Made by a program: the position numbers and the translations under genes. This document shows positions 56,353 to 64,000 of a stretch of DNA of 64,000 bases, piece after piece (the first letter of the stretch is position 1; every line of letters starts with the position of its first letter). A model generated the notes under the pieces. The model ran no database searches. It saw only the letters and a program-made list of their open reading frames with translations, and was not told where the DNA came from. The DNA comes from Eggerthellaceae bacterium (GTDB lineage: Bacteria > Actinomycetota > Coriobacteriia > Coriobacteriales > Eggerthellaceae): NCBI GenBank assembly GCA_017459925.1, contig JAFUCC010000008.1:1-64000 (forward strand), written 5' to 3'.

Positions 56353-57310
56353 CCATGGTGCGAATCGAACCGAACGAGGTCGCGCGCGACCACCAGCCCC
56401 GTTTGCGCGCTTCGGCGACCACGTTGCATGCTACCGCAAAATCGTCGCATACGGCGAACGAGGTTGCGCCGCTGCCGCACAAAAGCGCGTCGGAAACGCC
56501 TGGTTGCGCTATCAGCCAGTTTCGCACATCTGCCAGCTCGGGCATGAGGCCTTCGGAAGCGGGTGCCAAATTGTTGAACAGCACGACGTCGTCGCCCTTG
56601 ACGGCGCGTTGCGCCTGCAAGGCGATGTCTGCGGGAACCGCCTTGGGCTGCTCGTCGAATGCGCGGTACGCCTCGGCAGTGGAGACGCCGCCTTCGGGCT
56701 TCACGAGCGCGACGGCGCGCTTCGACGGTTCGAGCGCGTGCACGAACACATCGCCCGTCCCCTCGTAGTATGCACAGCCGCCACGAAGGAAGAACGCCAC
56801 GTCGCTTCCCAGCCGACGTGCCGTCTCCTCGATTACCGGATCGTCGGGCGCGACGCCCCACAGCCGAGCTGCGCCGACAAGCGCCGCTGCGGCGTTCGAA
56901 GAGCCACCGCCAAGACCGCCTTGGGCGGGGATGTTCTTCTCGATGCGCATTTCGATGCCAACGTCGTCGCGGCCGATGCGCTCGGCCAAACGCAGCACCG
57001 CTTTCGTGGCAATGTTGTCCTCGGAGGGAAGGTCGGGCACCGGAACGTCGCCGCAGGCCACGAGGCGCGTCGTTGGAACGCTGGGGTCGGCAGCATCGGG
57101 CAACTTGCGACGCATGTACACGACATCGTGCAGGTTCAATGCGTGCAGCACCGTTGCGGCGTCATGGTAACCGTCTTCGCGGCGGGATCCGATAGCCAAA
57201 TGCAGGTTCACCTTTGCCGGCGACACCAGCTTCAGCCAGCCTTGCGCACGAAACTCGTCGCGTTCCTGCAGCGCCACCGCATCGGCCGTTATGTCAGTTG
57301 TTCCAGCCAT
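56339..57310 (-). CDS. ispE: 4-diphosphocytidyl-2-C-methyl-D-erythritol kinase
   Basis: 323 aa, GHMP kinase family. SPAKVNLHLAIGSRREDGYHD at the start, ATP loop IPAQGGLGGGSSNAAAAL, and LCGSGATSFAV near the C-terminus. Step of the MEP isoprenoid pathway. Confidence 0.95.
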   Translation of the reverse strand: MAGTTDITADAVALQERDEFRAQGWLKLVSPAKVNLHLAIGSRREDGYHDAATVLHALNLHDVVYMRRKLPDAADPSVPTTRLVACGDVPVPDLPSEDNIATKAVLRLAERIGRDDVGIEMRIEKNIPAQGGLGGGSSNAAAALVGAARLWGVAPDDPVIEETARRLGSDVAFFLRGGCAYYEGTGDVFVHALEPSKRAVALVKPEGGVSTAEAYRAFDEQPKAVPADIALQAQRAVKGDDVVLFNNLAPASEGLMPELADVRNWLIAQPGVSDALLCGSGATSFAVCDDFAVACNVVAEARKRGWWSRATSFGSIRTMVVST

Positions 57311-57363
57311 GTTTCCCCTTTAGCGTGTCAAAGTGACCAGGCCAGATTGACACATTCTCATTC

Positions 57364-57852
57364 TCACTTCTTGCGACGTGCGGCAAAGAAGTCGCGCAAC
57401 AGCGTGGCGCATTCGCCTTCGAGCACGCCGGCCGTCACGTCGAACGTATGGTTCAGGCGTTCGTCGGCATTCACCTGGTACAGCGTGCCGAGCGCGCCGG
57501 CTTTCGGGTCGGGCGCGCCGTACACGCAGCGGTCGACGCGCGCCTGGTGCATGAGGCCGGCGCACATGAGGCACGGTTCCAACGTGACATACACGGTGCA
57601 GCCTGTCAGGCGCCAGGCATCGAGCTCGCGAGCAGCTTCGAGCATCGCGACGAATTCCGCATGACCCGCAGGGTCTTTTGCACGCTCGCGGCGGTTGCCT
57701 GCGCGGGCGATGACGCGAGGCTCAGCCAGCGGATGTCTCGTCGCGGGGTCGATCGGCTCGTACACCACGACAGCGCCAATGGGAACCTCGCCCGCCTCGC
57801 CGGCGGCTTTGGCTTCCTCGAGGGCCATGCGCATGTACGCTTCGTCATTCAT
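57364..57852 (-). CDS. tadA: tRNA adenosine deaminase
   Basis: 162 aa from ATG 57852. Zinc deaminase motifs GHAEFVAM (His/Glu) and PCLMCAG. A TATAAT box lies 7 bases before the ATG, so the mRNA is probably leaderless. Converts A34 to inosine in tRNA-Arg(ACG), which is encoded at 60610-60686. Confidence 0.92.
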   Translation of the reverse strand: MNDEAYMRMALEEAKAAGEAGEVPIGAVVVYEPIDPATRHPLAEPRVIARAGNRRERAKDPAGHAEFVAMLEAARELDAWRLTGCTVYVTLEPCLMCAGLMHQARVDRCVYGAPDPKAGALGTLYQVNADERLNHTFDVTAGVLEGECATLLRDFFAARRKK

Positions 57853-57859
57853 GCGTTTC

Positions 57860-57865
57860 ATTATA
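57860..57865 (-). promoter_or_regulatory. tadA -10 box, leaderless
   Basis: TATAAT on the minus strand, 7 bases before the chosen ATG; no ribosome binding site is present. Confidence 0.5.
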
Positions 57866-57915
57866 GGATAATGCCCAAAACAGCCAGCCGTTTGAACTAT
57901 ACTGTTACCTCGCGC

Positions 57916-57952
57916 GGAGGCGTGGCCGAGTGGTTGAAGGTGGCAGTCTTGA
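57916..57952 (+). pseudogene. Truncated tRNA-Ser copy (5' half)
   Basis: 37 bases identical but for one to the 5' half of tRNA-Ser(TGA) at 58110, ending exactly after the anticodon TGA. Beyond it the sequence departs; GAAAACTGTTGAGC, a piece of the 3' half, reappears at 58049. Between and after are several hairpins, so it cannot form a working tRNA. Confidence 0.8.
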
Positions 57953-57955
57953 CTG

Positions 57956-58098
57956 CTTGTGTACCATGAAATGGAACACAAGCACGCGGGCTTGTCACCC
58001 GAAGGGCGAAATGCGAAGCATTTCGAGGCCCCGCGCCTTGACAAGACCGAAAACTGTTGAGCAACAGTTTTCATCAGCCAGGTTAAACTGGCTGAAAG
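57956..58098 (+). repeat. Hairpin-rich insert after truncated tRNA-Ser
   Basis: Inverted repeats CTTGTGT/ACACAAG (57956-57982), CGAAATGC/GCATTTCG (58007-58025), AAAACTGTTG/CAACAGTTTT (58050-58071) and CAGCCAG/CTGGCTG. No ORF. Looks like a relic of an element that entered at the tRNA anticodon loop, or a tRNA-derived RNA gene with its terminator. Confidence 0.5.
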
Positions 58099-58109
58099 TA
58101 ATAAAGCGC

Positions 58110-58197
58110 GGAGGCGTGGCCGAGTGGTTGAAGGCGGCAGTCTTGAAAACTGTTGAGCCGCGAGGTTCCGTGGGTTCGAATCCTACCGCCTCCGCCA
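58110..58197 (+). tRNA. tRNA-Ser(TGA)
   Basis: 88 bases, acceptor GGAGGCG/CGCCTCC, anticodon loop CTTGAAA, long variable arm, T-arm GGGTTCGAATCC(T), encoded CCA. Confidence 0.95.
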
Positions 58198-58237
58198 GCA
58201 TTCCTATTTCACCAAGACGCTTCGATAGGGGTCGTTC

Positions 58238-59095
58238 ATGAAAAGCATCGCGTATTACAACGGGCAGACGGGCGCGCCGGAAGAGCTGACGATTCCGTTC
58301 AACGATCGGTCGCATTTCTTCGGCGATGGCGTATACGACGCTGCCATGGGCGCAAACGGGAAGATCTTCCTGCTGGAAGAGCACCTCGACCGCTTCTACT
58401 CTTCGGCGGCCGCATTCCGTATCGAAGTGCCCATGGGGCGCGATGAGCTGTCCGAGCTGCTGCTCGATTTGCTATCGCAAGTCGAGGGGCCGTCACAATT
58501 CGTGTATTGGCAGGTCACGCGCGGCATATCGGGCGAACGCGCGCATGCGTTCGACCCCAAAGCGCCCGGCATCCTCTGGGTTCTCATCAACCAGGAGGAT
58601 ATGGCCGACCCGCAGAAGAAGCTGAAGCTCATCACGCGGCCCGACACGCGCTTCGAGCACTGCAACGTGAAGACGCTGAACCTGCTTCCCGCCGTCATGA
58701 ACACGCAAGCCGCCCTCGAGGCGGGTGCCGACGAAGCCGTGCTGCACCGCAACGGCATCGTGACCGAATGCGCGCATTCCAACGTGCTCATACTGAAGGA
58801 CGGAACGCTGTACTCGCACCCCAACGACGAGTTCATCCTGCGCGGCATCGCGAAGACGCACCTCATTCAGGCGGCGTATCGCGCTGCCGTGCCGGTCATC
58901 GAGCGCCCGTTCACGCTTGACGAGCTGTTCGATGCCGACGAGGTCATCGTTACCGCGTCTTCTCACCTCTGCTGCATCGCAAGCGAAATCGACGGCGAAC
59001 CCGTCGGCGGCAACGACCCCGCCACCATTCGGGCGCTGCTCGACATCGTCTACCGCGAGTACTTCAACTACTGCGACCTGCAGAAACTAAATTAG
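58238..59095 (+). CDS. Class IV aminotransferase, probably D-amino acid aminotransferase
   Basis: 285 aa. PLP fold type IV: FNDRSHFFGDGVYD, catalytic Lys in NVKTLNLLPAVM (about residue 147), TECAHSNVLILKDGTLYSHP, and GIAKTHLI. Length and motifs fit D-alanine/D-amino acid aminotransferase (Dat); a branched-chain aminotransferase or ADC lyase cannot be excluded. Confidence 0.85.
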   Translation: MKSIAYYNGQTGAPEELTIPFNDRSHFFGDGVYDAAMGANGKIFLLEEHLDRFYSSAAAFRIEVPMGRDELSELLLDLLSQVEGPSQFVYWQVTRGISGERAHAFDPKAPGILWVLINQEDMADPQKKLKLITRPDTRFEHCNVKTLNLLPAVMNTQAALEAGADEAVLHRNGIVTECAHSNVLILKDGTLYSHPNDEFILRGIAKTHLIQAAYRAAVPVIERPFTLDELFDADEVIVTASSHLCCIASEIDGEPVGGNDPATIRALLDIVYREYFNYCDLQKLN

Positions 59096-59097
59096 CT

Positions 59098-59196
59098 AAT
59101 GAGTAGCAGGACGTTCCTCCTACTCATTTTCGCAAGGCGCGCCTGGCTTCGGCCCGGCCCCTGAAAATGAGTAGGAGGAACGTCCTGCTACTCATT
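59098..59196. repeat. Large inverted repeat (33-base arms) between convergent genes
   Basis: Arms 59098-59130 and 59164-59196 are exact reverse complements and each arm is itself an imperfect palindrome (AATGAGTAG...CTACTCATT). Convergent aminotransferase and citrate synthase genes end on either side, so it probably works as a bidirectional terminator. Confidence 0.8.
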
Positions 59197-59205
59197 CTGC
59201 GACGT

Positions 59206-60558
59206 TTAACGCTGGTCGATCGGCAGATACTCGCGGGTGCCGCGGAACGTGGCCTTGTAAGCGGGGCGGATGATGCGCTTGCCGGCGACGATTTCCTCGA
59301 AGCGATGCGCAGCCCAACCCGCCATGCGCGCGCACGCGAACAGCGGCGTGAACAGGTCCTCGGGAATGCCCAACATCGAGTACACCAAACCAGAGTACAT
59401 GTCGACGTTCGCGCAGACGTCCTTGGTCGTGCCCTTCACATCGCGCAGTACCACCGGCGACAGGCGCTCGATGCTTTCCAAGAGGCGGAACTCGCGCTCG
59501 TATTCCGACCCCTCAGCCAGCTCGCGCGCGAACTGCTTGCAGATGACCGCGCGCGGGTCTGACTTCGTGTACACCGCATGACCCATGCCGTAGATGAGGC
59601 CCGTGTGGTCGAACGCCTCCTTCTTCACGATGCGCGTCAGGTAGGCGGCGACCTCGTCGTCGTTGTCCCAGTCGTCGATTTCGAACTTGGCCTCGGCCTG
59701 CATGGCGCGGATCTTGTGGTTCGCGCCGCCGTGACGGCTGCCCTTCAGCGAGCCGATGGCCGCAGCGTACGTGGCGTACGGGTCGGTGTCGGACGACGTC
59801 AGCACGCGCGTGGTGAACGTGGAGTTGTTGCCGCCGCCATGTTCGGCGTGAATGCACAGCATGATGTCGAGCATGCGCGCTTCGTCCTCGGTGAACTGGC
59901 GGTCCGGGCGCAGCATCGACAGAATGGTTTCGGCCGTGGATTGGCCGGGAATGAACGGGTGCATGATCATGCTGCCGTGGTTGAAACGCGCCTCTTTGGC
60001 GTAGTACGAGAACACCATGATGCGCGGCAGGCGCGAAATCAGCGAAATAGCCGTTTGAATCTCGTGCTCGACGCTGCGGCTCTCGGCTTCAGGGTCATGC
60101 GCGTACAGCGAGATTATCGTGCGGGCCAGCGTGTTCATGATGTTGTCGGGCGTGTCGCGCAGGATCATCGACGCAGTGAAGCCCTCGGGCAGCTCGCGTT
60201 GCGCATCGATGACGGAAATGAAGCGCTCGAGCTGGTCTTTCGTGGGCAGCTCGCCCATCAGCAGCAAGTACGCCAGCTCCTCGTAGCGGAAACGGCGGTC
60301 ATCCTGCGGCGTGCCGAGCAGGTCATACAGCTCGTAGCCGCGCAGGCGCAGCGAGCCCTCGTCGGGCACCTTCACGCCGTCGGATATCACGTAGCCGTGC
60401 ACGTTCGAGATGTTCGTCACGCCCGCCAGCACGCCCGTGCCGTCCTGATTGCGCAGGCCGCGCTTCACGTCGAAGCGTTCGTAGAAGCTGGGATCGACGA
60501 CGTTCACCGTCGTGAAGCTGTCGTACAGCTCGAACAGTTCGTCCTTGTTATCGGCCAT
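59206..60558 (-). CDS. gltA: Citrate synthase
   Basis: 450 aa. Motifs: GYELYDLL, PEGFTASMILRDTPDN, the His-containing HAEHGGGNNSTFTTRVLTSS, GSLKGSRHGGANHKI, GMGHAVYTKSDPRA. Condenses oxaloacetate and acetyl-CoA. Confidence 0.94.
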   Translation of the reverse strand: MADNKDELFELYDSFTTVNVVDPSFYERFDVKRGLRNQDGTGVLAGVTNISNVHGYVISDGVKVPDEGSLRLRGYELYDLLGTPQDDRRFRYEELAYLLLMGELPTKDQLERFISVIDAQRELPEGFTASMILRDTPDNIMNTLARTIISLYAHDPEAESRSVEHEIQTAISLISRLPRIMVFSYYAKEARFNHGSMIMHPFIPGQSTAETILSMLRPDRQFTEDEARMLDIMLCIHAEHGGGNNSTFTTRVLTSSDTDPYATYAAAIGSLKGSRHGGANHKIRAMQAEAKFEIDDWDNDDEVAAYLTRIVKKEAFDHTGLIYGMGHAVYTKSDPRAVICKQFARELAEGSEYEREFRLLESIERLSPVVLRDVKGTTKDVCANVDMYSGLVYSMLGIPEDLFTPLFACARMAGWAAHRFEEIVAGKRIIRPAYKATFRGTREYLPIDQR

Positions 60559-60573
60559 GATTGTGCCTCCTAT

Positions 60574-60601
60574 AATGAAAAAGCCGTTCGTAGAACGGCT
60601 T
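60574..60601 (-). terminator. Terminator of tRNA-Arg(ACG)
   Basis: AAGCCGTTC, 3-base loop, GAACGGCTT, then TTTCATT on the minus strand. Confidence 0.7.
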
Positions 60602-60609
60602 AAGATGCG

Positions 60610-60686
60610 TGGCGCGCCCTGTAGGATTCGAACCTACGACGCCCTGATTCGTAGTCAGGTCCTCTATCCAGCTGAGGTAAGGGCGC
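60610..60686 (-). tRNA. tRNA-Arg(ACG)
   Basis: Acceptor GCGCCCT/AGGGCGC, anticodon loop CTACGAA, T-arm GTAGGTTCGAATCCTAC, encoded CCA. A34 is the target of TadA. Confidence 0.95.
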
Positions 60687-60781
60687 GTTCAAACAGCTTG
60701 CATATTGAAACACTCAACATCGCACCTGTCAACGCTTGGTGCGTCCTCGCTCACGGAATGTCCATTTGGGTGAACATCAAC

Positions 60782-60810
60782 TTGAACATCACCCCTGGGG
60801 TGATGTTCAA
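60782..60810. repeat. 29-base palindrome, copy 3
   Basis: Same as copy 2 (central T), with an extra half-site TGAACATCAA just upstream; located between tRNA-Arg and the Rrf2 gene stop. Confidence 0.8.
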
Positions 60811-60820
60811 GGAATCGGGG

Positions 60821-61297
60821 CTATTTCGACCCGGCAAGCAAACGCTTCGACTCGGCCTCGAGAGCACGGCCGATGATGACTTCGGTCGACTCTTCGTCCT
60901 GAAGCGCATCGAGCAGATCCTGCACCGAAATGGATGCCAGGAACATCTCCAAGCTGTCAGTTACCATGTTATGCATGGCGCGAACGGCAGCCGCAGAATC
61001 GCTGACCTTGCGACCCTTCTTCATGGGCTGACGCACGTGCTTCAAATCGCTGTCGAACGCATCGAGGATCTGGCCGACCGTGATGTCCGACGGGTCCTTC
61101 GCAAGCACGTAACCGCCGTTCTTGCCCGGGCGAGCCTTGATGAGGCCGGCATTGCGCAGGCGAAGCGCCAGCTGAATGAGGTAGTCTCGAGGAACCGACA
61201 TCTCTTCGGAAATCTCGCGCGACGAGCAGGTGGTACCCTTCACCGCTAGGTACATGATTGCGCGAACGCCGTAATCGACTGACGCCTTCAACTTCAT
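60821..61297 (-). CDS. Rrf2-family transcriptional regulator
   Basis: 158 aa from ATG 61297 with GGGGAGGACAG upstream. Rrf2 winged helix: KLKASVDYGVRAIMYLAV, SSREISEEMSVPRDYLIQLALRLRNAGLIKARPGKNGGYVLAKDPSDITVGQIL in pattern. The three clustered Cys of IscR/NsrR are missing, so it probably does not bind an iron-sulfur cluster. Its upstream region has two GTCACG half-sites (about 61365-61385). Confidence 0.88.
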   Translation of the reverse strand: MKLKASVDYGVRAIMYLAVKGTTCSSREISEEMSVPRDYLIQLALRLRNAGLIKARPGKNGGYVLAKDPSDITVGQILDAFDSDLKHVRQPMKKGRKVSDSAAAVRAMHNMVTDSLEMFLASISVQDLLDALQDEESTEVIIGRALEAESKRLLAGSK

Positions 61298-61521
61298 AAC
61301 ACTGTCCTCCCCAACAAACGCTTTCAAGATGGGCGGCACGAAACCGTCGACATGCCAAAAACGTGACATTAATCGTGACACATTTGGCAATTACTATAAT
61401 CAATATTGTCCACTTAACTGGGGAAAGTTTCAAGTCCCCAACTTAGCTCGTTGTCGCTTGCGCACAAACGGCAGCGGCACTCCAGCGTGCTACATTCACC
61501 GAACTCAAAGCGCATTTCGCA

Positions 61522-61549
61522 TTGCGAATTATGAGCTTACTTATATAAT
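61522..61549 (+). promoter_or_regulatory. nhaC-like promoter
   Basis: TTGCGA, 16-base spacer, TATAAT, 27 bases before the ATG with AGGAGGG as ribosome binding site. Confidence 0.5.
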
Positions 61550-61576
61550 ATGGGCGCAATTTTGACAGGAGGGAAC

Positions 61577-63169
61577 ATGGAATTCGTAGGCACGTTCTGG
61601 GCGCTTGTCCCACCCATTGTCGCCATCGTGTTGGCGCTCATCACCAAAGAGACGTTCAGCTCGCTGTTCATCGGCATCTTGGTGGGCGCGCTGCTGTTGG
61701 CGCTTCAGTCGGGCGACATCGTCAACATCTTGAACTATATGATCCTTGGCGAAATCGGCGAAGGCGACGACGCCATGAGCGTCGGCTTCATCGCCGCCAT
61801 TTCCGACTCGTGGAACGCCGGCATCTTCATATTCCTGGTCATGCTGGGCATCATGGTCGCCATGGTGAACGTGGCCGGCGGCTCTGCGGCGTTCGGCCGC
61901 TGGGCTGCGACGCACATCAAGTCGCGCGTGGGCGCCATGCTGGCCACCTTCGTGCTGGGCGTGCTCATCTTCATTGACGACTACTTCAACTGCCTGACGG
62001 TCGGCGCGGTCATGCGCCCCGTCACCGACGCCGAGAAAATCTCGCGCGCGAAGCTGTCCTACATCATCGACGCCACCGCAGCGCCCATCTGCATGATCGC
62101 CCCCATTTCGTCGTGGGCGGCTGCCGTCTCGGCCACCGCAAGCGACCTCGACACGGGCGTGACGGGCATTCAGCTGTTCATCCAGGCCATTCCGTTCAAC
62201 TTCTACTCGCTGCTGACCATCGTGTTCATCATCGGCATCTGCATCATGGGCTTCGATTACGGCCCCATGGCGAAGGCCGAGTTCGAGGCGTATCAGAACG
62301 GTAACCTGGGCTCGCTCGGCAACGAAGAGGCAGTCGAGAAGTCGAACGCATCGCTGATCGATCTGCTGCTGCCGATTATCGTGCTGATTGTCTGCTGCGT
62401 CATCGGCATGCTGTACGTCGGCGGCTTCTGGGATCCTGAAGCCGACGGCTTCAGCGACGTCATGATCGCGTTCGGCGACACCGATGCGTCTGTCGGCCTG
62501 CCGTGGGGCTCGCTCATCGCCGTGGTCATCACGTTCATCTACCTGCTCATCCGCCGCGTCGTGAGCTTCAAGGAAGCCACCGCCTGCTTCGTCGAGGGCT
62601 TCAAGGCCATGGTCCCCGCCATGCTGATCTTGACGTTCGCCCTGACGCTGAAGCTCGCGACTTCCGCGCTCGGCGCCGACGTGTTCGTGCACGACGCGCT
62701 CGCAGGCTCGGCCGAGGGCCTGTACATGATGCTGCCGGCCATCATCTTCCTGGTGGCGCTGTTCCTGGCGTTCTCGACGGGCACCAGCTGGGGCACGTTC
62801 GGCATCCTCATCCCCATTGTCGTGGCCGTGTTCGACCCGACTTCGACGCTGCTGACCATCGGCATCTCCGCTTGCCTGGCCGGCGCCGTTTGCGGCGACC
62901 ACATCTCCCCCATTTCGGACACGACGATCATGGCGTCGGCAGGCGCCAACGTGAACCACATCGAGCATGTGAACACGCAGGCCCCGTACGCGCTGACCGT
63001 CGCCGCCGTGGCATTCGTGTGCTTCATCATCGCGGGCTTCACGCAGAACGCCGCCATCTGCCTGATCATCGGCGTCGTGCTCATCATCGGCGTGCTGCTG
63101 GTGCTGCGCAACACCATTGGCAAGAAGTCGCTTGAAGACCGCAAGGCTTTCGAAGCTGCCGCCAAGTAG
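61577..63169 (+). CDS. NhaC-family Na+/H+ antiporter-like transporter
   Basis: 530 aa from ATG 61577. About 11-12 membrane helices; family motifs FIDDYFNCLTVGAVMRPVTD, STGTSWGTFGILIPI and GDHISPISDTTIMASAGA. Exchange of sodium (or an amino acid/carboxylate) for protons is inferred from the family. Confidence 0.88.
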   Translation: MEFVGTFWALVPPIVAIVLALITKETFSSLFIGILVGALLLALQSGDIVNILNYMILGEIGEGDDAMSVGFIAAISDSWNAGIFIFLVMLGIMVAMVNVAGGSAAFGRWAATHIKSRVGAMLATFVLGVLIFIDDYFNCLTVGAVMRPVTDAEKISRAKLSYIIDATAAPICMIAPISSWAAAVSATASDLDTGVTGIQLFIQAIPFNFYSLLTIVFIIGICIMGFDYGPMAKAEFEAYQNGNLGSLGNEEAVEKSNASLIDLLLPIIVLIVCCVIGMLYVGGFWDPEADGFSDVMIAFGDTDASVGLPWGSLIAVVITFIYLLIRRVVSFKEATACFVEGFKAMVPAMLILTFALTLKLATSALGADVFVHDALAGSAEGLYMMLPAIIFLVALFLAFSTGTSWGTFGILIPIVVAVFDPTSTLLTIGISACLAGAVCGDHISPISDTTIMASAGANVNHIEHVNTQAPYALTVAAVAFVCFIIAGFTQNAAICLIIGVVLIIGVLLVLRNTIGKKSLEDRKAFEAAAK

Positions 63170-63196
63170 CAAGCGCAACATCATCACCTGACAAGA

Positions 63197-63224
63197 ATGG
63201 GCTCCCAATTGGGAGCCCATTTTT
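63197..63224. terminator. Bidirectional terminator
   Basis: ATGGGCTCCC, AATT, GGGAGCCCAT, then TTTT on the plus strand; sits between convergent antiporter and symporter genes. Confidence 0.85.
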
Positions 63225-63245
63225 CGTTTCTCTTTCGTTTAACCG

Positions 63246-64000
63246 CTATTCGCGCTTGGGATCGGGAATACCGGCGATCTCGTCGGCGGCGGCGCCTTCG
63301 ATGCCGCGACCGGCGGTCTTCGCGGAGATTTCCTGGCCAGCCGTGGCGGCTTCGAACGCCAGGTCGCCTGCGCCCTTGGCGGACGGCGGCTCGATCTGGA
63401 ACTCATCGCACGGCGTGAAGAGGCTCACGACCGGCACGACGATAATCGACAGAATCATGGCCAGCGCGCCGATGACGAGCGGCGAGCCCAGCGCATTGCC
63501 GGCGATCATGTTGCCCGTGGTCAGGCACACGCCGATGGCGAAGCTGCACCATACGGACGCCTTCGACACGCGCTTCTTGTACAGGCCCCACAAAAACGGG
63601 CCGAGGAACGAGCCAGCCAGCGCGCCCCAGGAAATGGCCATGAGCTGCGCGATGAACGGCAGCGAGCCCTGCACCTGTATGATGCCGATGGCGGCGGACA
63701 GCACGATGAACACCACGAGCAGCACGCGCATCCACGTGATCTGCTGCTTCTCGCCCATGTCCTTCACGACATTGCCCTTGATGAGGTCGAGCGTCAGCGT
63801 GGACGACGACGTCAGCACGAGCGAGGACAGCGTCGACATCGACGCCGACAGCACCATGACCACCAGCACGCCCAGCAGGATATCGGGAATGTTCGACACG
63901 AGCGCCGGCATGATGGAGTCGTACACGATGGCGCCGTTAGCGCCGTACTCGATGTAGGTTGCCGCAGCGCTCGTCGTGGCCAGGCGGCCGAAACCGCCGA
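63246..64000 (-). CDS. Sodium:solute symporter (C-terminal part, cut by window)
   Basis: The visible 251 codons contain LGVLVVMVLSASMSTLSSLVLTSSS (helix with SSS-family signature), WGALAGSFLGPFLWGLYKK and further membrane helices, then a cytoplasmic tail of about 50 residues. The reading frame stays open to the window edge, so the N-terminus is missing. Substrate unknown. Confidence 0.88.
   Translation of the reverse strand, partial: GGFGRLATTSAAATYIEYGANGAIVYDSIMPALVSNIPDILLGVLVVMVLSASMSTLSSLVLTSSSTLTLDLIKGNVVKDMGEKQQITWMRVLLVVFIVLSAAIGIIQVQGSLPFIAQLMAISWGALAGSFLGPFLWGLYKKRVSKASVWCSFAIGVCLTTGNMIAGNALGSPLVIGALAMILSIIVVPVVSLFTPCDEFQIEPPSAKGAGDLAFEAATAGQEISAKTAGRGIEGAAADEIAGIPDPKRE

Noticed and set aside
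61365-61390. TGTGAC promoter copy upstream of the Rrf2 gene
   Set aside because: Contains GTGACA repeats but no matching -10-like box at 8 bases; more likely an operator of the host gene.

Overview
The window holds most of a temperate siphophage-like prophage (about positions 1 to 46,900; its left end lies outside) followed by chromosomal genes of a high-GC actinobacterium. The host is probably a coriobacterium of the Eggerthellales type. That is inferred from the fhaA-fhaB-PP2C-SEDS/PBP-pknB locus, the GC-rich codon use and the gut-phage style of the prophage; no rRNA or other marker allows a species call.

Prophage layout, right to left. The right end abuts the 3' end of a tRNA-Thr(CGT) gene at 46906-46981, next to a tyrosine integrase. 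A lysogeny block on the + strand (repressor, SHOCT-domain protein, integrase, 44.1-46.8 kb) diverges from one very long minus-strand gene train. That train begins with a Cro-like HTH protein and a replication/recombination block (43.9-37.2 kb: DUF1351, Bet/RecT, SSB, initiator with an internal A+T-rich repeat tract, DnaC-like loader, HNH). It continues through about 20 small, translationally coupled accessory genes (37-30 kb: zinc ribbons, PD-(D/E)XK-like and YkgJ-type proteins, a lipoprotein, dUTPase). Next comes an accessory/anti-defence stretch (30-24.7 kb: two-HTH protein, HicA/HicB, DUF488, ArdA, small acidic proteins). A probable DNA-modification cassette follows (24.7-21.5 kb: MetK homologue, a tRNA-Pro-like RNA, a methyltransferase-like/GNAT-like fusion, ParB-like). 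Then come packaging (TerS, TerL, portal, Mu F/gp7), capsid (scaffold, decoration, gpE-like capsid), connectors, tail tube, frameshifted tail chaperones, tape measure, tail tip and fibres. The last visible gene (4-1569) ends in a C-terminus typical of diversity-generating-retroelement targets. Lysis genes, any retroelement RT/template and the left att site would lie left of position 1.

The clearest undescribed signal is a regulatory one. Ten minus-strand sites between 15.6 and 29.6 kb share TGTGAC-N8-NANNNT, the second half resembling a -10 box. They sit at gene ends or immediately after intrinsic terminators, and in four cases the T-tract of the terminator is itself the start of the motif. 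Some drive apparently leaderless genes, one precedes the tRNA-like RNA, and three seem to make only 60-90-nt RNAs. A separate operator, CTAAC-N4-GTTAG, is repeated in three early promoters, one of them that of hicA-hicB.

Host region, 46.9-64 kb: fhaA, fhaB, PP2C phosphatase, a single 924-residue fusion of a SEDS (FtsW/RodA) polymerase with a class B PBP, and PknB with three PASTA domains (cell-wall growth and its Ser/Thr signalling). After these come tRNA-Arg(CCT), aroK, tRNA-Ser(GCT), a membrane protein, ispE, tadA, a broken tRNA-Ser copy, tRNA-Ser(TGA), a class IV aminotransferase, citrate synthase, tRNA-Arg(ACG), an Rrf2 regulator, an NhaC-family antiporter and the C-terminal part of a sodium:solute symporter cut by the window edge.
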